Source: JAZNQL01 sp045590155 | Lineage (GTDB): Bacteria; Bacillota; Clostridia; UMGS1883; UMGS1540 | Direction of reading: 5' to 3' | NCBI GenBank assembly: GCA_045590155.1 | Contig: JAZNQL010000052.1 | Coordinates: 1 to 48,553, forward strand | Length of the DNA stretch: 48,553 bases | Shown here: positions 1 through 9,263 of the stretch, in pieces | How positions within the stretch are numbered: position 1 is the stretch's first letter | How the letters are laid out: every line of letters starts with the position of its first letter | Notes under the pieces: generated by a model | The model's database searches: none | Told to the model about the DNA's origin: nothing | What the model saw: the letters and a program-made list of their open reading frames with translations, nothing else | Made by a program: the position numbers and the translations under genes

Positions 1-1517
1 AACCCCTTGCAAAACCTGCTATTGAATGTGTAAAAACAGGTAAAACAAAGTTTGTTCCTGAGCGTTTTGAAAAGGTTTATTTCCACTGGATGGAAAACAT
101 CAAAGACTGGTGTATCAGCCGTCAGCTCTGGTGGGGTCACAGAATCCCTGCTTTTTACTGCGATAAGTGCGGAAAGATGTATATAAGCCGCGAAAATCTT
201 GAAACCTGTGAATGCGGTGCTCCTTTAAGACAGGAAGAAGATGTGCTGGATACATGGTTTAGCTCTGCGCTCTGGCCTTTCTCTACTTTAGGATGGCCTG
301 AAAAGACTGAAGAACTTGAATACTTCTACCCCACAAGTGTGCTTGTAACAGGTTATGACATTATTTTCTTCTGGGTTGCAAGAATGATTTTCTCTGGCAT
401 GGAACATATGAAGGAAGCTCCATTTAAGCACGTATTTATTCATGGTCTTGTAAGGGACAGTCAGGGTAGAAAAATGTCGAAATCCTTGGGCAACGGTATT
501 GACCCTCTTGAAATTATAGGAACATACGGTGCTGATGCTTTAAGATTTACTCTTGCTACCGGTAATTCGCCCGGAAATGATATGCGTTTTTACATGGAAA
601 GAGTTGAAGCAAGCCGTAACTTTGCAAATAAACTCTGGAATGCAGCAAGGTTTGTTATGATGAATCTTAACATTGACAAGGTTTGTTTGCCTGAAAATCC
701 CGCTATTGAAGATAAGTGGATTTTATCTAAATTCAACAAGCTTGTTGCGGAAGTTACCGAAAATCTTGAGAAGTTTGATATCGGTATTGGTCTTGCTAAA
801 CTTTATGACTTTACATGGGATGTTTTCTGTGACTGGTACATTGAACTTGTTAAACCCCGTCTTTACGGCGATAACAAGGATATTGATGCACAAAATACTC
901 TTGCTTATGTATTAAGCGGTATATTAAAGCTTTTGCATCCTTTTATGCCTTTTATTACAGAAGAAATTTTCTGTTCGTTACCTGTTAGCGAAGAAACTAT
1001 TGTTACAGCTTCCTGGCCTAAATTTAACGAAAATCTTTGTTTTGAAGACGAAGAAGCTAAAATGGAAATTATATGCGAGGCTATACGCGGTATAAGAAAC
1101 AGAAGAGCTGAAATGAATATCCCTCCTTCAAAACAGGGTAAGCTTATTGCAATTACTCAAAACAAAGAGCTTTTTGAATCGGGAGAAGCTTTCTTTAAAA
1201 AGCTTGCAGGTGCAAGTGAGGTTATTGTAAAAACTGAAAAGGATGCCGAATGTGACAATGCTGTAAATATTGTTGTTTCGGGTGCTGAAATATTGCTTCC
1301 TTTAGCTGACCTTATTGACCGTGACAAGGAACTTGCAAGACTTACTAAAGAAAAAGAACATCTTGAAGATGAAATCCGCCGTGTTGAAAACAAACTTTCA
1401 AATCAGGGCTTTGTTGCAAAGGCTCCTGCAAAGGTTGTTGAAGAAGAACGCGCGAAGGGCGAAAAATATAAAGAAATGCTTGAGGTAGTGCTTGCAAGCA
1501 TTGAAAAGATGAAATAA
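1..1517 (+). CDS. valS: valyl-tRNA synthetase, C-terminal part (5' truncated by window)
   Basis: Charges tRNA-Val with valine in the cytoplasm. The reading frame is open from base 3, so the gene began before the window. Visible landmarks are GHRIPAFYC and a Cys-rich segment (CDKC...CECG), DVLDTWFSSALWP, the class I signature GRKMSKSLGNG that binds ATP, an anticodon-binding helical domain, and a charged C-terminal coiled coil (LARLTKEKEHLEDEIRRVENKL) that is characteristic of ValRS and separates it from IleRS and LeuRS. The stop is 2 nt before folC, which suggests co-transcription and translational coupling. The missing N-terminal part would hold the HIGH motif and most of the editing domain. 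The identity is secure. Confidence 0.97.
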   Translation, partial: PLAKPAIECVKTGKTKFVPERFEKVYFHWMENIKDWCISRQLWWGHRIPAFYCDKCGKMYISRENLETCECGAPLRQEEDVLDTWFSSALWPFSTLGWPEKTEELEYFYPTSVLVTGYDIIFFWVARMIFSGMEHMKEAPFKHVFIHGLVRDSQGRKMSKSLGNGIDPLEIIGTYGADALRFTLATGNSPGNDMRFYMERVEASRNFANKLWNAARFVMMNLNIDKVCLPENPAIEDKWILSKFNKLVAEVTENLEKFDIGIGLAKLYDFTWDVFCDWYIELVKPRLYGDNKDIDAQNTLAYVLSGILKLLHPFMPFITEEIFCSLPVSEETIVTASWPKFNENLCFEDEEAKMEIICEAIRGIRNRRAEMNIPPSKQGKLIAITQNKELFESGEAFFKKLAGASEVIVKTEKDAECDNAVNIVVSGAEILLPLADLIDRDKELARLTKEKEHLEDEIRRVENKLSNQGFVAKAPAKVVEEERAKGEKYKEMLEVVLASIEKMK

Positions 1518-1519
1518 CT

Positions 1520-2800
1520 ATGAACTACAACGATGCATTAGATTTTATTCACTCACTATCAAAATTTGGTTCAAAGCCGGGACTTGATACTATAAGTGAG
1601 CTTACAAAAAGAATAGGAAATCCGCAGCAAAGTTTAAAATTTGTGCATGTTGCCGGTACTAACGGCAAGGGGAGTATTACTACTCTCCTTGCCTCAATTT
1701 TGCGTGCAAGCGGTTACAAGACAGGGGCTTATATTTCTCCTTTTGTAGACCATTTTTGCGAACGTATTTCTATAAACGGGCAACCTATTCCCGAAACTGA
1801 TTTAGCAAAGCTTATTGAAAAAATAAGTATTATTTGCGACGATATGGTTAAAGACGGATTTTCTCATCCTACAGAATTTGAAGTTATTACTGCTGCAGCT
1901 TTTTTATATTTTAAAAACACAGGCTGCGATTATGTAGTTTTAGAGGTAGGACTTGGTGGAAGGCTTGATGCTACAAATATTATTGAATCTCCCCTTTGTT
2001 CTGTCATAACTTCTATAAGCTTTGACCATATGTCGGTTTTAGGAAACACTTTGGCTGAAATTGCAAAAGAAAAATGCGGAATTATAAAAAAAGGATGTCC
2101 TACCGCTATTTATCCCGAACAGGAAGATGAAGTTTTGGAAGTTATAAAAGCATACTGTGATAAAATGAATTCTGATATTCATATTGCAAAAATGCCCGAA
2201 ATTTTTGATATAACTTTAAACGGAACTTATTTTTCTTATGAAGGATACGAGAGGATTTGTATGCCTTTAATCGGCCGTCACATGGCAAAGAATGCGGCTA
2301 CTGCTCTTTGTTGTATTGATATTTTAAGAAAAAGCGGTGTAGATATCCCCGAAAATGCAATTTATGAAGGTTTTTCTGCATTAAAACACCCCGGAAGAAT
2401 GGAAAAGATTTCTGAAAACCCACTTATTATTACCGATGGTGCTCACAACGTATCTGGAATGAAGGCTTTTTATGACAGTGTTAACACTCTTTTTTCAGGT
2501 AAAAAAATAAGCTTTATAATGGGAATGTTAAAGGACAAGGAATACAAAGAAGCGGTTAAAATGATTGCTGATATCCCCGAAAAGTTTGTAACTGTTTCTG
2601 TCCCCTCTCCTCGTTCTTTATCGGCAGATGAGCTTGCTTTTGAAGTTAAAAAGTACAGAACCGATGTTATTTGTGCTGAAAGTATTGAAGAGGCTTTAGT
2701 TAAAGCTTTGGAAATAAATCCTGATGTGGTTTGCATATTTGGTTCTTTATACCTTTTGGGAGAATTTAAAAAAATCGTAAAACATTTTAAGGAGTTTTAA
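1520..2800 (+). CDS. folC: folylpolyglutamate synthase / dihydrofolate synthase
   Basis: An ATP-dependent ligase of the Mur/FolC family that adds glutamate to folates, and possibly also to dihydropteroate. It has 426 residues, normal for FolC. The P-loop HVAGTNGKGS lies at about residues 43-52. It is followed by YISPFVDHFCERISING, the segment LEVGLGGRLDATNII that supplies Mg/ATP ligands, SFDHMSVLGNT, and ITDGAHNVSGM in the C-terminal domain. The ATG is 2 nt after the valS stop and has no clear Shine-Dalgarno of its own, so it probably depends on ribosomes arriving from valS. Whether it is bifunctional cannot be decided from the sequence. Confidence 0.95.
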   Translation: MNYNDALDFIHSLSKFGSKPGLDTISELTKRIGNPQQSLKFVHVAGTNGKGSITTLLASILRASGYKTGAYISPFVDHFCERISINGQPIPETDLAKLIEKISIICDDMVKDGFSHPTEFEVITAAAFLYFKNTGCDYVVLEVGLGGRLDATNIIESPLCSVITSISFDHMSVLGNTLAEIAKEKCGIIKKGCPTAIYPEQEDEVLEVIKAYCDKMNSDIHIAKMPEIFDITLNGTYFSYEGYERICMPLIGRHMAKNAATALCCIDILRKSGVDIPENAIYEGFSALKHPGRMEKISENPLIITDGAHNVSGMKAFYDSVNTLFSGKKISFIMGMLKDKEYKEAVKMIADIPEKFVTVSVPSPRSLSADELAFEVKKYRTDVICAESIEEALVKALEINPDVVCIFGSLYLLGEFKKIVKHFKEF

Positions 2801-2801
2801 A

Positions 2802-3854
2802 ATGAGTATTGTAACAATTATAGGTGCTGGAATGATGGGTTCGGCTCTTGCCTTCCCCGCAAGAGAAAACGGAAACGAAGTAAGACTTGTTGGCACGCAT
2901 CTTGACACAAAGATAATTGATAACTGCATAAAAAATAACAGACATCCAAAATTTGAAAAGGATTTTCCTTTGGGAATAAAGTTTTTTCAGATAGAAGAGG
3001 TCAAAAAAGCAATCGACGGTGCCGATATGATAATTGGCGGTATAAGCAGTTTTGGTGTTGACTGGTTTTCGGATGTAATTCTTCCGATTGTTCCCGAAAA
3101 TATTCCTGTTTTAACTGTTACTAAAGGTTTAATGGATACGCCCGAAGGAAAGCTTCTTACATACCCTGATATATGGAACGAAAAAGCAAAGGCTTTAGGG
3201 AAAAATATATCTTTAAATGCAGTTGGCGGACCCTGCACAAGTTATGAGCTTGTTTCCCACGACCAGACACACGTTTCTTTTTGCGGAAAAGATATTGAAA
3301 TTTTAGAAAAGCTTCGCAAAATAATGGAAACAGATTATTACCACATAAGTATAACAACCGATGTTACGGGAATTGAAAGTGCTGTTGCGCTAAAAAATGG
3401 TTATGCTTTAGGCATTGCTCTTACCATAGGACTTAATCAAAAGGAATTTGGTTTGGACAGTCCGTTGCATTTTAATTCACAGGCTGCTGTATTTGGTCAG
3501 GCGCTTGATGAAATGTATAAGCTTTTAGAATTTCAGGGAGTTTTATCTCTTAACAACCTAAAAGTTGGTATTGGCGATTTATATGTTACTGTATACGGCG
3601 GAAGAACAAGACTTATAGGTATTCTTTTAGGCAGAGGGTTTGATATTGACAAAGCAAAAGAAGAGTTAAACGGTGTAACTTTAGAGTCTTTGGTTGTAGC
3701 AGAAAGAGTTGCAAGAGCCATTATTAAAAATGCGGAAAAGAAGGTGGTTAATTTAAAAGACTTCCCTCTTTTAATTCATATAAATGATATTCTTACTAAA
3801 AAAGCAGCGGTAAATATCCCGTGGGATGAATTCACATATAAAGAAATAAAATAA
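2802..3854 (+). CDS. GpsA-like NAD(P)-dependent glycerol-3-phosphate dehydrogenase
   Basis: A 350-residue two-domain dehydrogenase. The N-terminal Rossmann motif is IIGAGMMGSALA (about residues 6-17). VTKGL and GGPCTSYEL match the GpsA patterns TKGL and GPS/C. VALKNGYALGIALTIG holds the Lys that in GpsA binds the substrate. The likely role is making sn-glycerol-3-phosphate from dihydroxyacetone phosphate for phospholipids. It diverges from typical GpsA: the dinucleotide fold continues with GGISSFGVDWF, and the central part is longer and differently spaced, so it may belong to a separate subfamily with another phosphosugar substrate. The Shine-Dalgarno AAGGAG lies inside the end of folC and the ATG is 1 nt after the folC stop. 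The transcript ends at the terminator at 3855-3886. Confidence 0.8.
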   Translation: MSIVTIIGAGMMGSALAFPARENGNEVRLVGTHLDTKIIDNCIKNNRHPKFEKDFPLGIKFFQIEEVKKAIDGADMIIGGISSFGVDWFSDVILPIVPENIPVLTVTKGLMDTPEGKLLTYPDIWNEKAKALGKNISLNAVGGPCTSYELVSHDQTHVSFCGKDIEILEKLRKIMETDYYHISITTDVTGIESAVALKNGYALGIALTIGLNQKEFGLDSPLHFNSQAAVFGQALDEMYKLLEFQGVLSLNNLKVGIGDLYVTVYGGRTRLIGILLGRGFDIDKAKEELNGVTLESLVVAERVARAIIKNAEKKVVNLKDFPLLIHINDILTKKAAVNIPWDEFTYKEIK

Positions 3855-3886
3855 TAAAAAACTCAAGATTTTTCTTGAGTTTTTTA
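3855..3886. terminator. bidirectional Rho-independent terminator
   Basis: The stem ACTCAAGA/TCTTGAGT (3861-3868 with 3873-3880, TTTT loop) is flanked by an A-tract on the left and a T-tract on the right. It can therefore end the valS-folC-gpsA transcript on the plus strand and the pflBA transcript on the minus strand. Confidence 0.9.
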
Positions 3887-3888
3887 TT

Positions 3889-4599
3889 TTAAATTTTTTC
3901 TTTTAAAATGTTCTGAAGTTTTTTTATGTCTTCCTTTTTGGGTTCAGGTATTTCTTTTAATTTAAATTCTATACCAAGATTATCGTATTTTGCCTGGCAC
4001 ATTTTTTTAAAGGGTAAAAGTTCTATATCGCGTACACATTTATATCTTTTTATGATTTTAGATAGCTCTTCAATATTTTCTTCGTTGTCGTTTATTGAAG
4101 GAATTATTACCTGTCTTAAAATTGTAGGAATTTTTCTTTTATCAAGGTATTCAAGGAAGGTAATAGGCTTTTCAAGTGTACACCCTACATATTTTTGATA
4201 TTGTTCTTCACTTGTATATTTTATATCAAGCAAAACTATATCGGTATAACTTAAAAGCTTTTCTACCTGCTCGTTTAAAATACTGCCTGATGTATCAAGA
4301 GCGGTGTTTATCCCTCTTTTTTTACATTCTGAAAATATTTCTGTCGCAAATTCCGCCTGAAGCAAAGGCTCTCCTCCCGACAGTGTAACCCCGCCGTTAT
4401 CTTTAAAATATTCGCGATAACGCTGGGCTTTATCCGCAAGCTCTTTTGCGTCATACTGACTGCCCTGCCCTATTTCCCAGGTGTCAGGATTATGACAGCA
4501 TGCGCACCTTAAGTTACAACCCTGCATAAAAATTACAAAGCGTACTCCAGGCCCATCAAGCGTACCGAGAGACTGGATTGAATTGACATACCCTTTCAT
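3889..4599 (-). CDS. pflA: pyruvate formate-lyase activating enzyme
   Basis: A radical SAM glycyl-radical activase that uses a [4Fe-4S] cluster and SAM to place the glycyl radical on PflB. It has 236 residues, the usual length. The radical SAM motif CNLRCACCHNP (CxxxCxxC) is at about residues 29-39, and SGGEPLLQ is the SAM-binding GGE motif. The N-terminal GYVNSIQSLGTLDGPGVR is typical of PFL activases. It begins 1 nt after the pflB stop, so the two are surely co-transcribed. No extra ferredoxin-like clusters are present, which separates it from activases of other glycyl radical enzymes. Confidence 0.96.
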   Translation of the reverse strand: MKGYVNSIQSLGTLDGPGVRFVIFMQGCNLRCACCHNPDTWEIGQGSQYDAKELADKAQRYREYFKDNGGVTLSGGEPLLQAEFATEIFSECKKRGINTALDTSGSILNEQVEKLLSYTDIVLLDIKYTSEEQYQKYVGCTLEKPITFLEYLDKRKIPTILRQVIIPSINDNEENIEELSKIIKRYKCVRDIELLPFKKMCQAKYDNLGIEFKLKEIPEPKKEDIKKLQNILKEKI

Positions 4600-4600
4600 T

Positions 4601-6826
4601 CTAAATTGCCTCGTGGAAGGTACGGCTTATTACTTCTTTCTGTTGCTCTTTAGAAAGCTTATTAAAGTTTACGGCATAGCCCGAAACCCTTATTGTAAGG
4701 TTTGGGTATTCTTCAGGATTTTCGTATGCACGGATTAAGGTTTCTCTGTTTAAAACGTTGATATTTATATGATGAGCATTCTTTTTAAAGTATCCGTCCA
4801 AAATTGTAACGAGATTGCTAATTCTTTCCTCTTCATTCCTGCCGAGTGTTTCGGGGGTTATTGAGAAGGTGTTTGATATACCGTCGCGACAGTCATTATA
4901 ATCAAGCTTTGCAACAGAGTTTAAGGATGCAAGTGCACCGTTTTCTTCTCTGTTATGCATGGGATTTGCACCAGGCGCAAATGGTTCCCCATTTTTTCTG
5001 CCATCGGGTGTTGCTCCTGTGTTTTTACCGTACATAACATTTGATGTAATGGTTAATACGGACAAGGTATGCTCCGCATCTCTGTATGTTTTGGTTTTAC
5101 GAAGCTCTGTTATGAATTTGTGTGTCATATCCTTGGCGATAAGGTCAACTCTGTCATCGTCGTTACCGAATTTAGGGAAGTCGCCTTCTGTTACAAAGTC
5201 TGTAATAAAACCGTTTTCATCTTTTTTTGCTGAAACCTTTGCAAACTTTAAGGCACTTAATGAATCCGCAACAACAGAAAGTCCGGCTATACCAAATGCC
5301 ATAAATCTATGAACATCTGTATCGTGCAGAGCCATTTGAGTTTTTTCGTAGGCATATTTATCGTGCATATAATGAATCATATTCATTGTATTAACATAAA
5401 GGTTTGAAAGCCATTTTATATAGATATCATACCTCTCCATTACCGAGTTGTATGATAAATCTTGAAGTACGGGCATTTGCGGACCTATATGTATGCCGCT
5501 TGTGGTATCATAACCGCCGTTTAATGCTATAAGCATAAGCTTTGCTAAATTGCAGCGGGCACCAAAAAACTGCATTTGTTTACCAATTTTCATTGCGGAC
5601 ACGCAACAGGCTATGGCATAATCGTCGCCGTACAAAGGACGCATTAAATCGTCGTTTTCGTACTGAATGGAATCTGTATCAATAGAAAGCTTTGCACAAA
5701 AATCCTTAAAGCCTTTGGGAAGATTCTCTGACCACAAAACTGTAAGGTTTGGTTCAGGCGATGAGCCTAATGTATAAAGAGTGTTTAACATTCTGAAGCT
5801 TGATTTCGTAACGAGGGTTCTGCCGTCCTCGCCCATACCTCCAACACTTTCGGTAATCCACATTGGATCGCCTCCAAAAAGCTCGTTATATTCAGGCGTA
5901 CGCAGGTGGCGCGCAAGACGAAGCTTTATAACAAAATCGTCAATAAGTTCTTGCGCTTCTTCTTCAGTTAATGTACCGTTTTTCATATCTCTTTCAATAT
6001 AGATATCGAAGAAGGTGCTTACTCTGCCAAGCGACATTGCGGCACCATTTTGTTCTTTAATTGAAGCAAGATATGCAAAATATGTCCACTGAATTGCTTC
6101 TCTGGTATTTTTTGCAGGCATACTTATATCGTATCCATACATATTAGCCATTTCCTTTAAGTATTCAAGAAAGGCTATCTGCTGGAAAAGCTCCTCGCTG
6201 AGTCTTATTTCATCTACCCCAAAATCATGTCCCGCAAGGCTCTTTTTATCTTTGGTCTTTTCCTCAATAAGCTTATCAACACCATAAAGAGCAACTCGTC
6301 TGTAATCGCCAATAATCCTGCCTCTGCCGTAAGCATCAGGCAGTCCTGTTATAACATGGCTTTTTCTTGCAGCTCGCATTTCATCGGTATATACGCGAAA
6401 AACGCCCGAATTATGCGTTGTACGATATTTAAAGGCATCTTCCACTGCCTCACTTAAATCATATCCGTAGGCTTTACACGCTTGTTTTGCCATTCTCATT
6501 CCGCCAAATGGATTTATTCCTCTTTTTAACGGGCGGTTGGTCTGCAAGCCAACTATAAGCTCATTATTTTTATCAACATATCCAGGCAGGGAACTTGTCA
6601 GTGATGATACGGTTGTAGTATCTATATCAAGTACTCCGCCATAGTGTCTTTCAAGTGCAAAAAGTGTTTGAACTTTTTGCATAAGTTCGCTCGTTCTTTC
6701 AGTTGCGTCTTTTAGAAAGCTCGAGTCCCCCTTATATTCTTTATAGTTTGTTTGGATAAAGTCGCGTACATTTATTTCGTTTTGCCATACGCCGTCTTTA
6801 AATCCGTTCCAATTTTCGTGCATCAT
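4601..6826 (-). CDS. pflB: formate C-acetyltransferase (pyruvate formate-lyase)
   Basis: Converts pyruvate and CoA to acetyl-CoA and formate, the main anaerobic fate of pyruvate here. It has 741 residues, close to the 740-760 typical of PflB. The adjacent catalytic cysteines are about residues 407-408 in ACCVSAMKIG. The glycyl-radical loop RVSGYAV places the radical glycine at residue 716, 25 residues from the end. The start is ATG at 6826 (a second ATG follows at once) behind a good CTGGAGG Shine-Dalgarno at about 6833-6839. The 52 nt upstream, to the ABC transporter stop, are AT-rich. I found no convincing promoter or Rex/FNR palindrome there, so both read-through and a weak own promoter are possible. 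Confidence 0.97.
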   Translation of the reverse strand: MMHENWNGFKDGVWQNEINVRDFIQTNYKEYKGDSSFLKDATERTSELMQKVQTLFALERHYGGVLDIDTTTVSSLTSSLPGYVDKNNELIVGLQTNRPLKRGINPFGGMRMAKQACKAYGYDLSEAVEDAFKYRTTHNSGVFRVYTDEMRAARKSHVITGLPDAYGRGRIIGDYRRVALYGVDKLIEEKTKDKKSLAGHDFGVDEIRLSEELFQQIAFLEYLKEMANMYGYDISMPAKNTREAIQWTYFAYLASIKEQNGAAMSLGRVSTFFDIYIERDMKNGTLTEEEAQELIDDFVIKLRLARHLRTPEYNELFGGDPMWITESVGGMGEDGRTLVTKSSFRMLNTLYTLGSSPEPNLTVLWSENLPKGFKDFCAKLSIDTDSIQYENDDLMRPLYGDDYAIACCVSAMKIGKQMQFFGARCNLAKLMLIALNGGYDTTSGIHIGPQMPVLQDLSYNSVMERYDIYIKWLSNLYVNTMNMIHYMHDKYAYEKTQMALHDTDVHRFMAFGIAGLSVVADSLSALKFAKVSAKKDENGFITDFVTEGDFPKFGNDDDRVDLIAKDMTHKFITELRKTKTYRDAEHTLSVLTITSNVMYGKNTGATPDGRKNGEPFAPGANPMHNREENGALASLNSVAKLDYNDCRDGISNTFSITPETLGRNEEERISNLVTILDGYFKKNAHHININVLNRETLIRAYENPEEYPNLTIRVSGYAVNFNKLSKEQQKEVISRTFHEAI

Positions 6827-6878
6827 AATAAAGCCTCCAGGTTATAAATCTGTGTCAAATTTGTTATAAATATAATTT

Positions 6879-8558
6879 TTAAATGAAAGTGAATACTTTA
6901 TTTGATATATCTATGTGAGTATCACATATTGAAAGTGCTGCGTTTTTATGGGATATAAAAAGAATGGTTTTTGTTTTTTGGTTTTTAATATTTTGAAGCA
7001 TTTCTTCCTCTGTCTCACTGTCTAGTGCCGAGGTACATTCATCAAGCAATAATATAGGTGCATCGCTGCAAAGAGCTCTTGCTACTGCTATTCTTTGTAT
7101 TTGACCTTCTGAAAGGCCTGCTCCTCTTTCATTTATAACGGTATCAAAACCGTTTTCAAGGTTTACAATAAAATCATATATACATGCAGTTTTTGAAGCT
7201 GAATACATTTGTTCATCTGTAATATCTGCTTTTGCAAACTTTATATTTTCGGCAATCGTTCCTGATATTAAAAGGTTTCCTTGCGGAACGTAGGCAAACA
7301 TATGCCTTGTTTTTGAAGATATATCTATATTTTCCGCATCGGTTTTAAAGTAAAGCTTTCCGCTGCTTATTTTATAAAGTCCCAAAAGAAGTTTAAACAG
7401 TGTGCTTTTACCTGTGCCCGAAAGACCCGTTATTGCCGTTATACTGCCTTTTTCAATTTCAAATGTGGAATTTTTAATGATATCATTTTTATCGTATTTA
7501 AATGAAATATTTTCGGCTTTAATACTTTTTATACTGTTATAGGTTTTTTCTGCATCAAAGTCGGCAGCAATTTCTTCGTCGGGAATTTCTTCAAATTCCA
7601 TAAGTCGCTCTGCTGAGGCTTGGGCGCTATAATACTGGGTTACAAGACCTGATGCATTGACAAACGGCGAACGTATTTGCGAAATAATCTGCAAAAATGC
7701 AATAAGGGTACCATAATCCATTTTTCCGTCGGCAAGCATAAAGCAACAGTAACACAAGGTTCCGTAATATCCGATGGTAAAAATAAAGGTTACTCCCCCA
7801 CCTGCAAAGTTACTTACAAAGTTACGAAGCATTTTTATTTTATAGATTTTATACATGTATTCTGTAAGCTTTTTTGCAAGCAGTTCTTTGTTTGAAAAAG
7901 ATTTTACAACTATAAGATTTTCGATACATTCCTGCACAAATCCGCGCATTGTACCAGACGCACTCTGAACTTTTTTATGAAGTTTTTTATAAAAAGTTTT
8001 GAAAAATGCTGCACACACAAGCATTATTGCGCCTATAACAATAACTGCAAGGGCAAATTCTTTACTAAATGCCGCTATTACTACAAGTCCTGTTATAATT
8101 TTAGACGCCATTGACAACGTCCTTGGCAGTAAACTTGTTACTCCCTGTACGACTATATCAATGTCACTTGTAAAACGATTTAAAATTTCGCCCGAGTGAT
8201 TTTTGGTTACATCCGCAAATTTTTTCTGTGTAATGTTATTAAAAAAGCTTTTGCGTAAAGCCATTTCGAGTTTGCCTGATACCATGGCTGAAATATGCGA
8301 ATTCAAGATTGCCAAAGCTATTTGTGCAAGTATAATAAAAAGAAGTAAAAACCCTTGCTTTATTATTTCATCCTGTACTGTCGCAAAGCTTTTTGCGTTA
8401 GCTGCCACATTTATAAGTTCTTTTGAAACAAGGGCAGGTAAAACATAAGACGCAGAAACAACAATATTCAAAAGAGCCAGAACGAATATCAATCCTATCT
8501 GACTTTTTGAATTTTTTAATATCCAAAGTAATGTTTTTTTGTTCTTCAGTATGTTCAC
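6879..8558 (-). CDS. ABC exporter, fused permease and ATPase half-transporter
   Basis: A 559-residue type IV ABC half-exporter, expected to act as a homodimer in the membrane. About six hydrophobic helices fill residues 15-310. The nucleotide-binding domain shows Walker A GLSGTGKST (about 377-385), signature LSEGQ (about 480) and Walker B ILLLDECTSALD (about 500), followed by an H-loop in ISHKN. There is no N-terminal C39 peptidase domain, so any leader cleavage must be done elsewhere, plausibly by the S26-like protein encoded just upstream. The start is GTG, overlapping the peptidase stop by 4 nt (GTGA), a sign of translational coupling. It is the last gene of the cassette starting at 10632. 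The most likely cargo is a peptide or small protein made by that cassette; this is inferred from context only. Confidence 0.88.
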   Translation of the reverse strand: MNILKNKKTLLWILKNSKSQIGLIFVLALLNIVVSASYVLPALVSKELINVAANAKSFATVQDEIIKQGFLLLFIILAQIALAILNSHISAMVSGKLEMALRKSFFNNITQKKFADVTKNHSGEILNRFTSDIDIVVQGVTSLLPRTLSMASKIITGLVVIAAFSKEFALAVIVIGAIMLVCAAFFKTFYKKLHKKVQSASGTMRGFVQECIENLIVVKSFSNKELLAKKLTEYMYKIYKIKMLRNFVSNFAGGGVTFIFTIGYYGTLCYCCFMLADGKMDYGTLIAFLQIISQIRSPFVNASGLVTQYYSAQASAERLMEFEEIPDEEIAADFDAEKTYNSIKSIKAENISFKYDKNDIIKNSTFEIEKGSITAITGLSGTGKSTLFKLLLGLYKISSGKLYFKTDAENIDISSKTRHMFAYVPQGNLLISGTIAENIKFAKADITDEQMYSASKTACIYDFIVNLENGFDTVINERGAGLSEGQIQRIAVARALCSDAPILLLDECTSALDSETEEEMLQNIKNQKTKTILFISHKNAALSICDTHIDISNKVFTFI

Positions 8559-9004
8559 TTACCTTTCGGTAAAATCTGTTTTTTTAAGATTTTACCAAGT
8601 TTTATTTTAATTCTGCGTACAAACAATACTACTTTTTTTAAACCTATACAATACCAGAGAAACCAATAAAGTTTATTTAAAAAAGAGTTTGTGTTTATTA
8701 TTTTTTTATTCCGTATAATATCGGTAACTACTCCGATAATTCTGTCTTTTTCTATTTTTTCTATAAGACGGGCATTATCTCCGCATATTATATAATGAGT
8801 TTTGTTAAAACCTATTATTCGGTGTAAAACATACTCGTCACAAACCTTATAAAGCACAATATCGTACTTTTTCAAGGTTTTATGTTCTTGTATTTTAACC
8901 TTATCTCTTCCCTCTTTTAAAAAGGGTTTCATACTTATTCCGTGAGGCGATATCTCAAGCTCTTTTTTTATTGAGAGCATGGTTTTCATAGGATCGTTAA
9001 TCAT
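8555..9004 (-). CDS. S24/S26 (signal peptidase I-like) peptidase of a peptide-export cassette
   Basis: 149 residues. The S26 signature GISMKPFL places the nucleophile at Ser24. Later boxes are DIVLYK, YVLHRIIG and ICGDNA (Asp77). The position normally held by the catalytic Lys of bacterial signal peptidase I reads His61, as in the SipW/archaeal/ER type that uses a Ser-His arrangement. Unlike housekeeping signal peptidases there is no N-terminal membrane anchor. A hydrophobic stretch lies near the C terminus (about residues 112-129, LYWFLWYCIGLKKVVLFV). It overlaps the PqqD-like gene by 8 nt and the exporter by 4 nt. It probably trims a secreted or modified peptide of this operon; this is inference from context. 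Confidence 0.75.
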   Translation of the reverse strand: MINDPMKTMLSIKKELEISPHGISMKPFLKEGRDKVKIQEHKTLKKYDIVLYKVCDEYVLHRIIGFNKTHYIICGDNARLIEKIEKDRIIGVVTDIIRNKKIINTNSFLNKLYWFLWYCIGLKKVVLFVRRIKIKLGKILKKQILPKGK

Positions 9005-9260
9005 TGCACATCAAGCCTGACTCTTCAAAGATTTTTAAGAGCTCTTCCAAATCGGCAAGAGCTGTTTTTTCTTCTACCTCGTACTTTTCCTGTAGTTTCT
9101 TTGTAATTTCTTCCTTTGAAAGATTTTGCTGCAAAAGTTCAAACACAAATGCTCCTGTTTTATTAAGCTTCATCATACCTCGGAATTCATCAGGATTTGA
9201 TGAAATAACTACAAATTCATCTCCCATATCGTGTATAGTTAATCCTTGCTTTAATTTCAT
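8997..9260 (-). CDS. PqqD-like peptide-binding chaperone
   Basis: 87 residues. The sequence GDEFVVISSNPDEFRGMMKLNKTGAFVFELL, followed by a helical NLSKEEITKKLQEKYEVEE segment and DLEELLKIFEESGL, matches the PqqD / RiPP recognition element fold, a small winged-helix domain that binds leader peptides and hands them to a modifying enzyme or exporter. The Shine-Dalgarno AAGGAG sits in the last codons of the upstream kinase gene, and the ATG is 3 nt after the kinase stop. No radical SAM, asparagine-synthetase-like or cyclodehydratase partner is encoded nearby, so its client is unknown. Confidence 0.82.
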   Translation of the reverse strand: MKLKQGLTIHDMGDEFVVISSNPDEFRGMMKLNKTGAFVFELLQQNLSKEEITKKLQEKYEVEEKTALADLEELLKIFEESGLMCND

Positions 9261-9263
9261 AAA

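Noticed and set aside
1157..1393. Antisense open frame inside valS (and many similar ones in other genes)
   Set aside because: It lies fully within a certain gene on the other strand, has no ribosome site and shows low-complexity Ser/Ala translation typical of shadow frames.
6827..6878. Rex or FNR operator upstream of pflB (TTGTTATAAATATAA, and a TTGACA)
   Set aside because: Only one half-site fits the Rex consensus, and the TTGACA has no -10 at a workable distance before the ribosome site.
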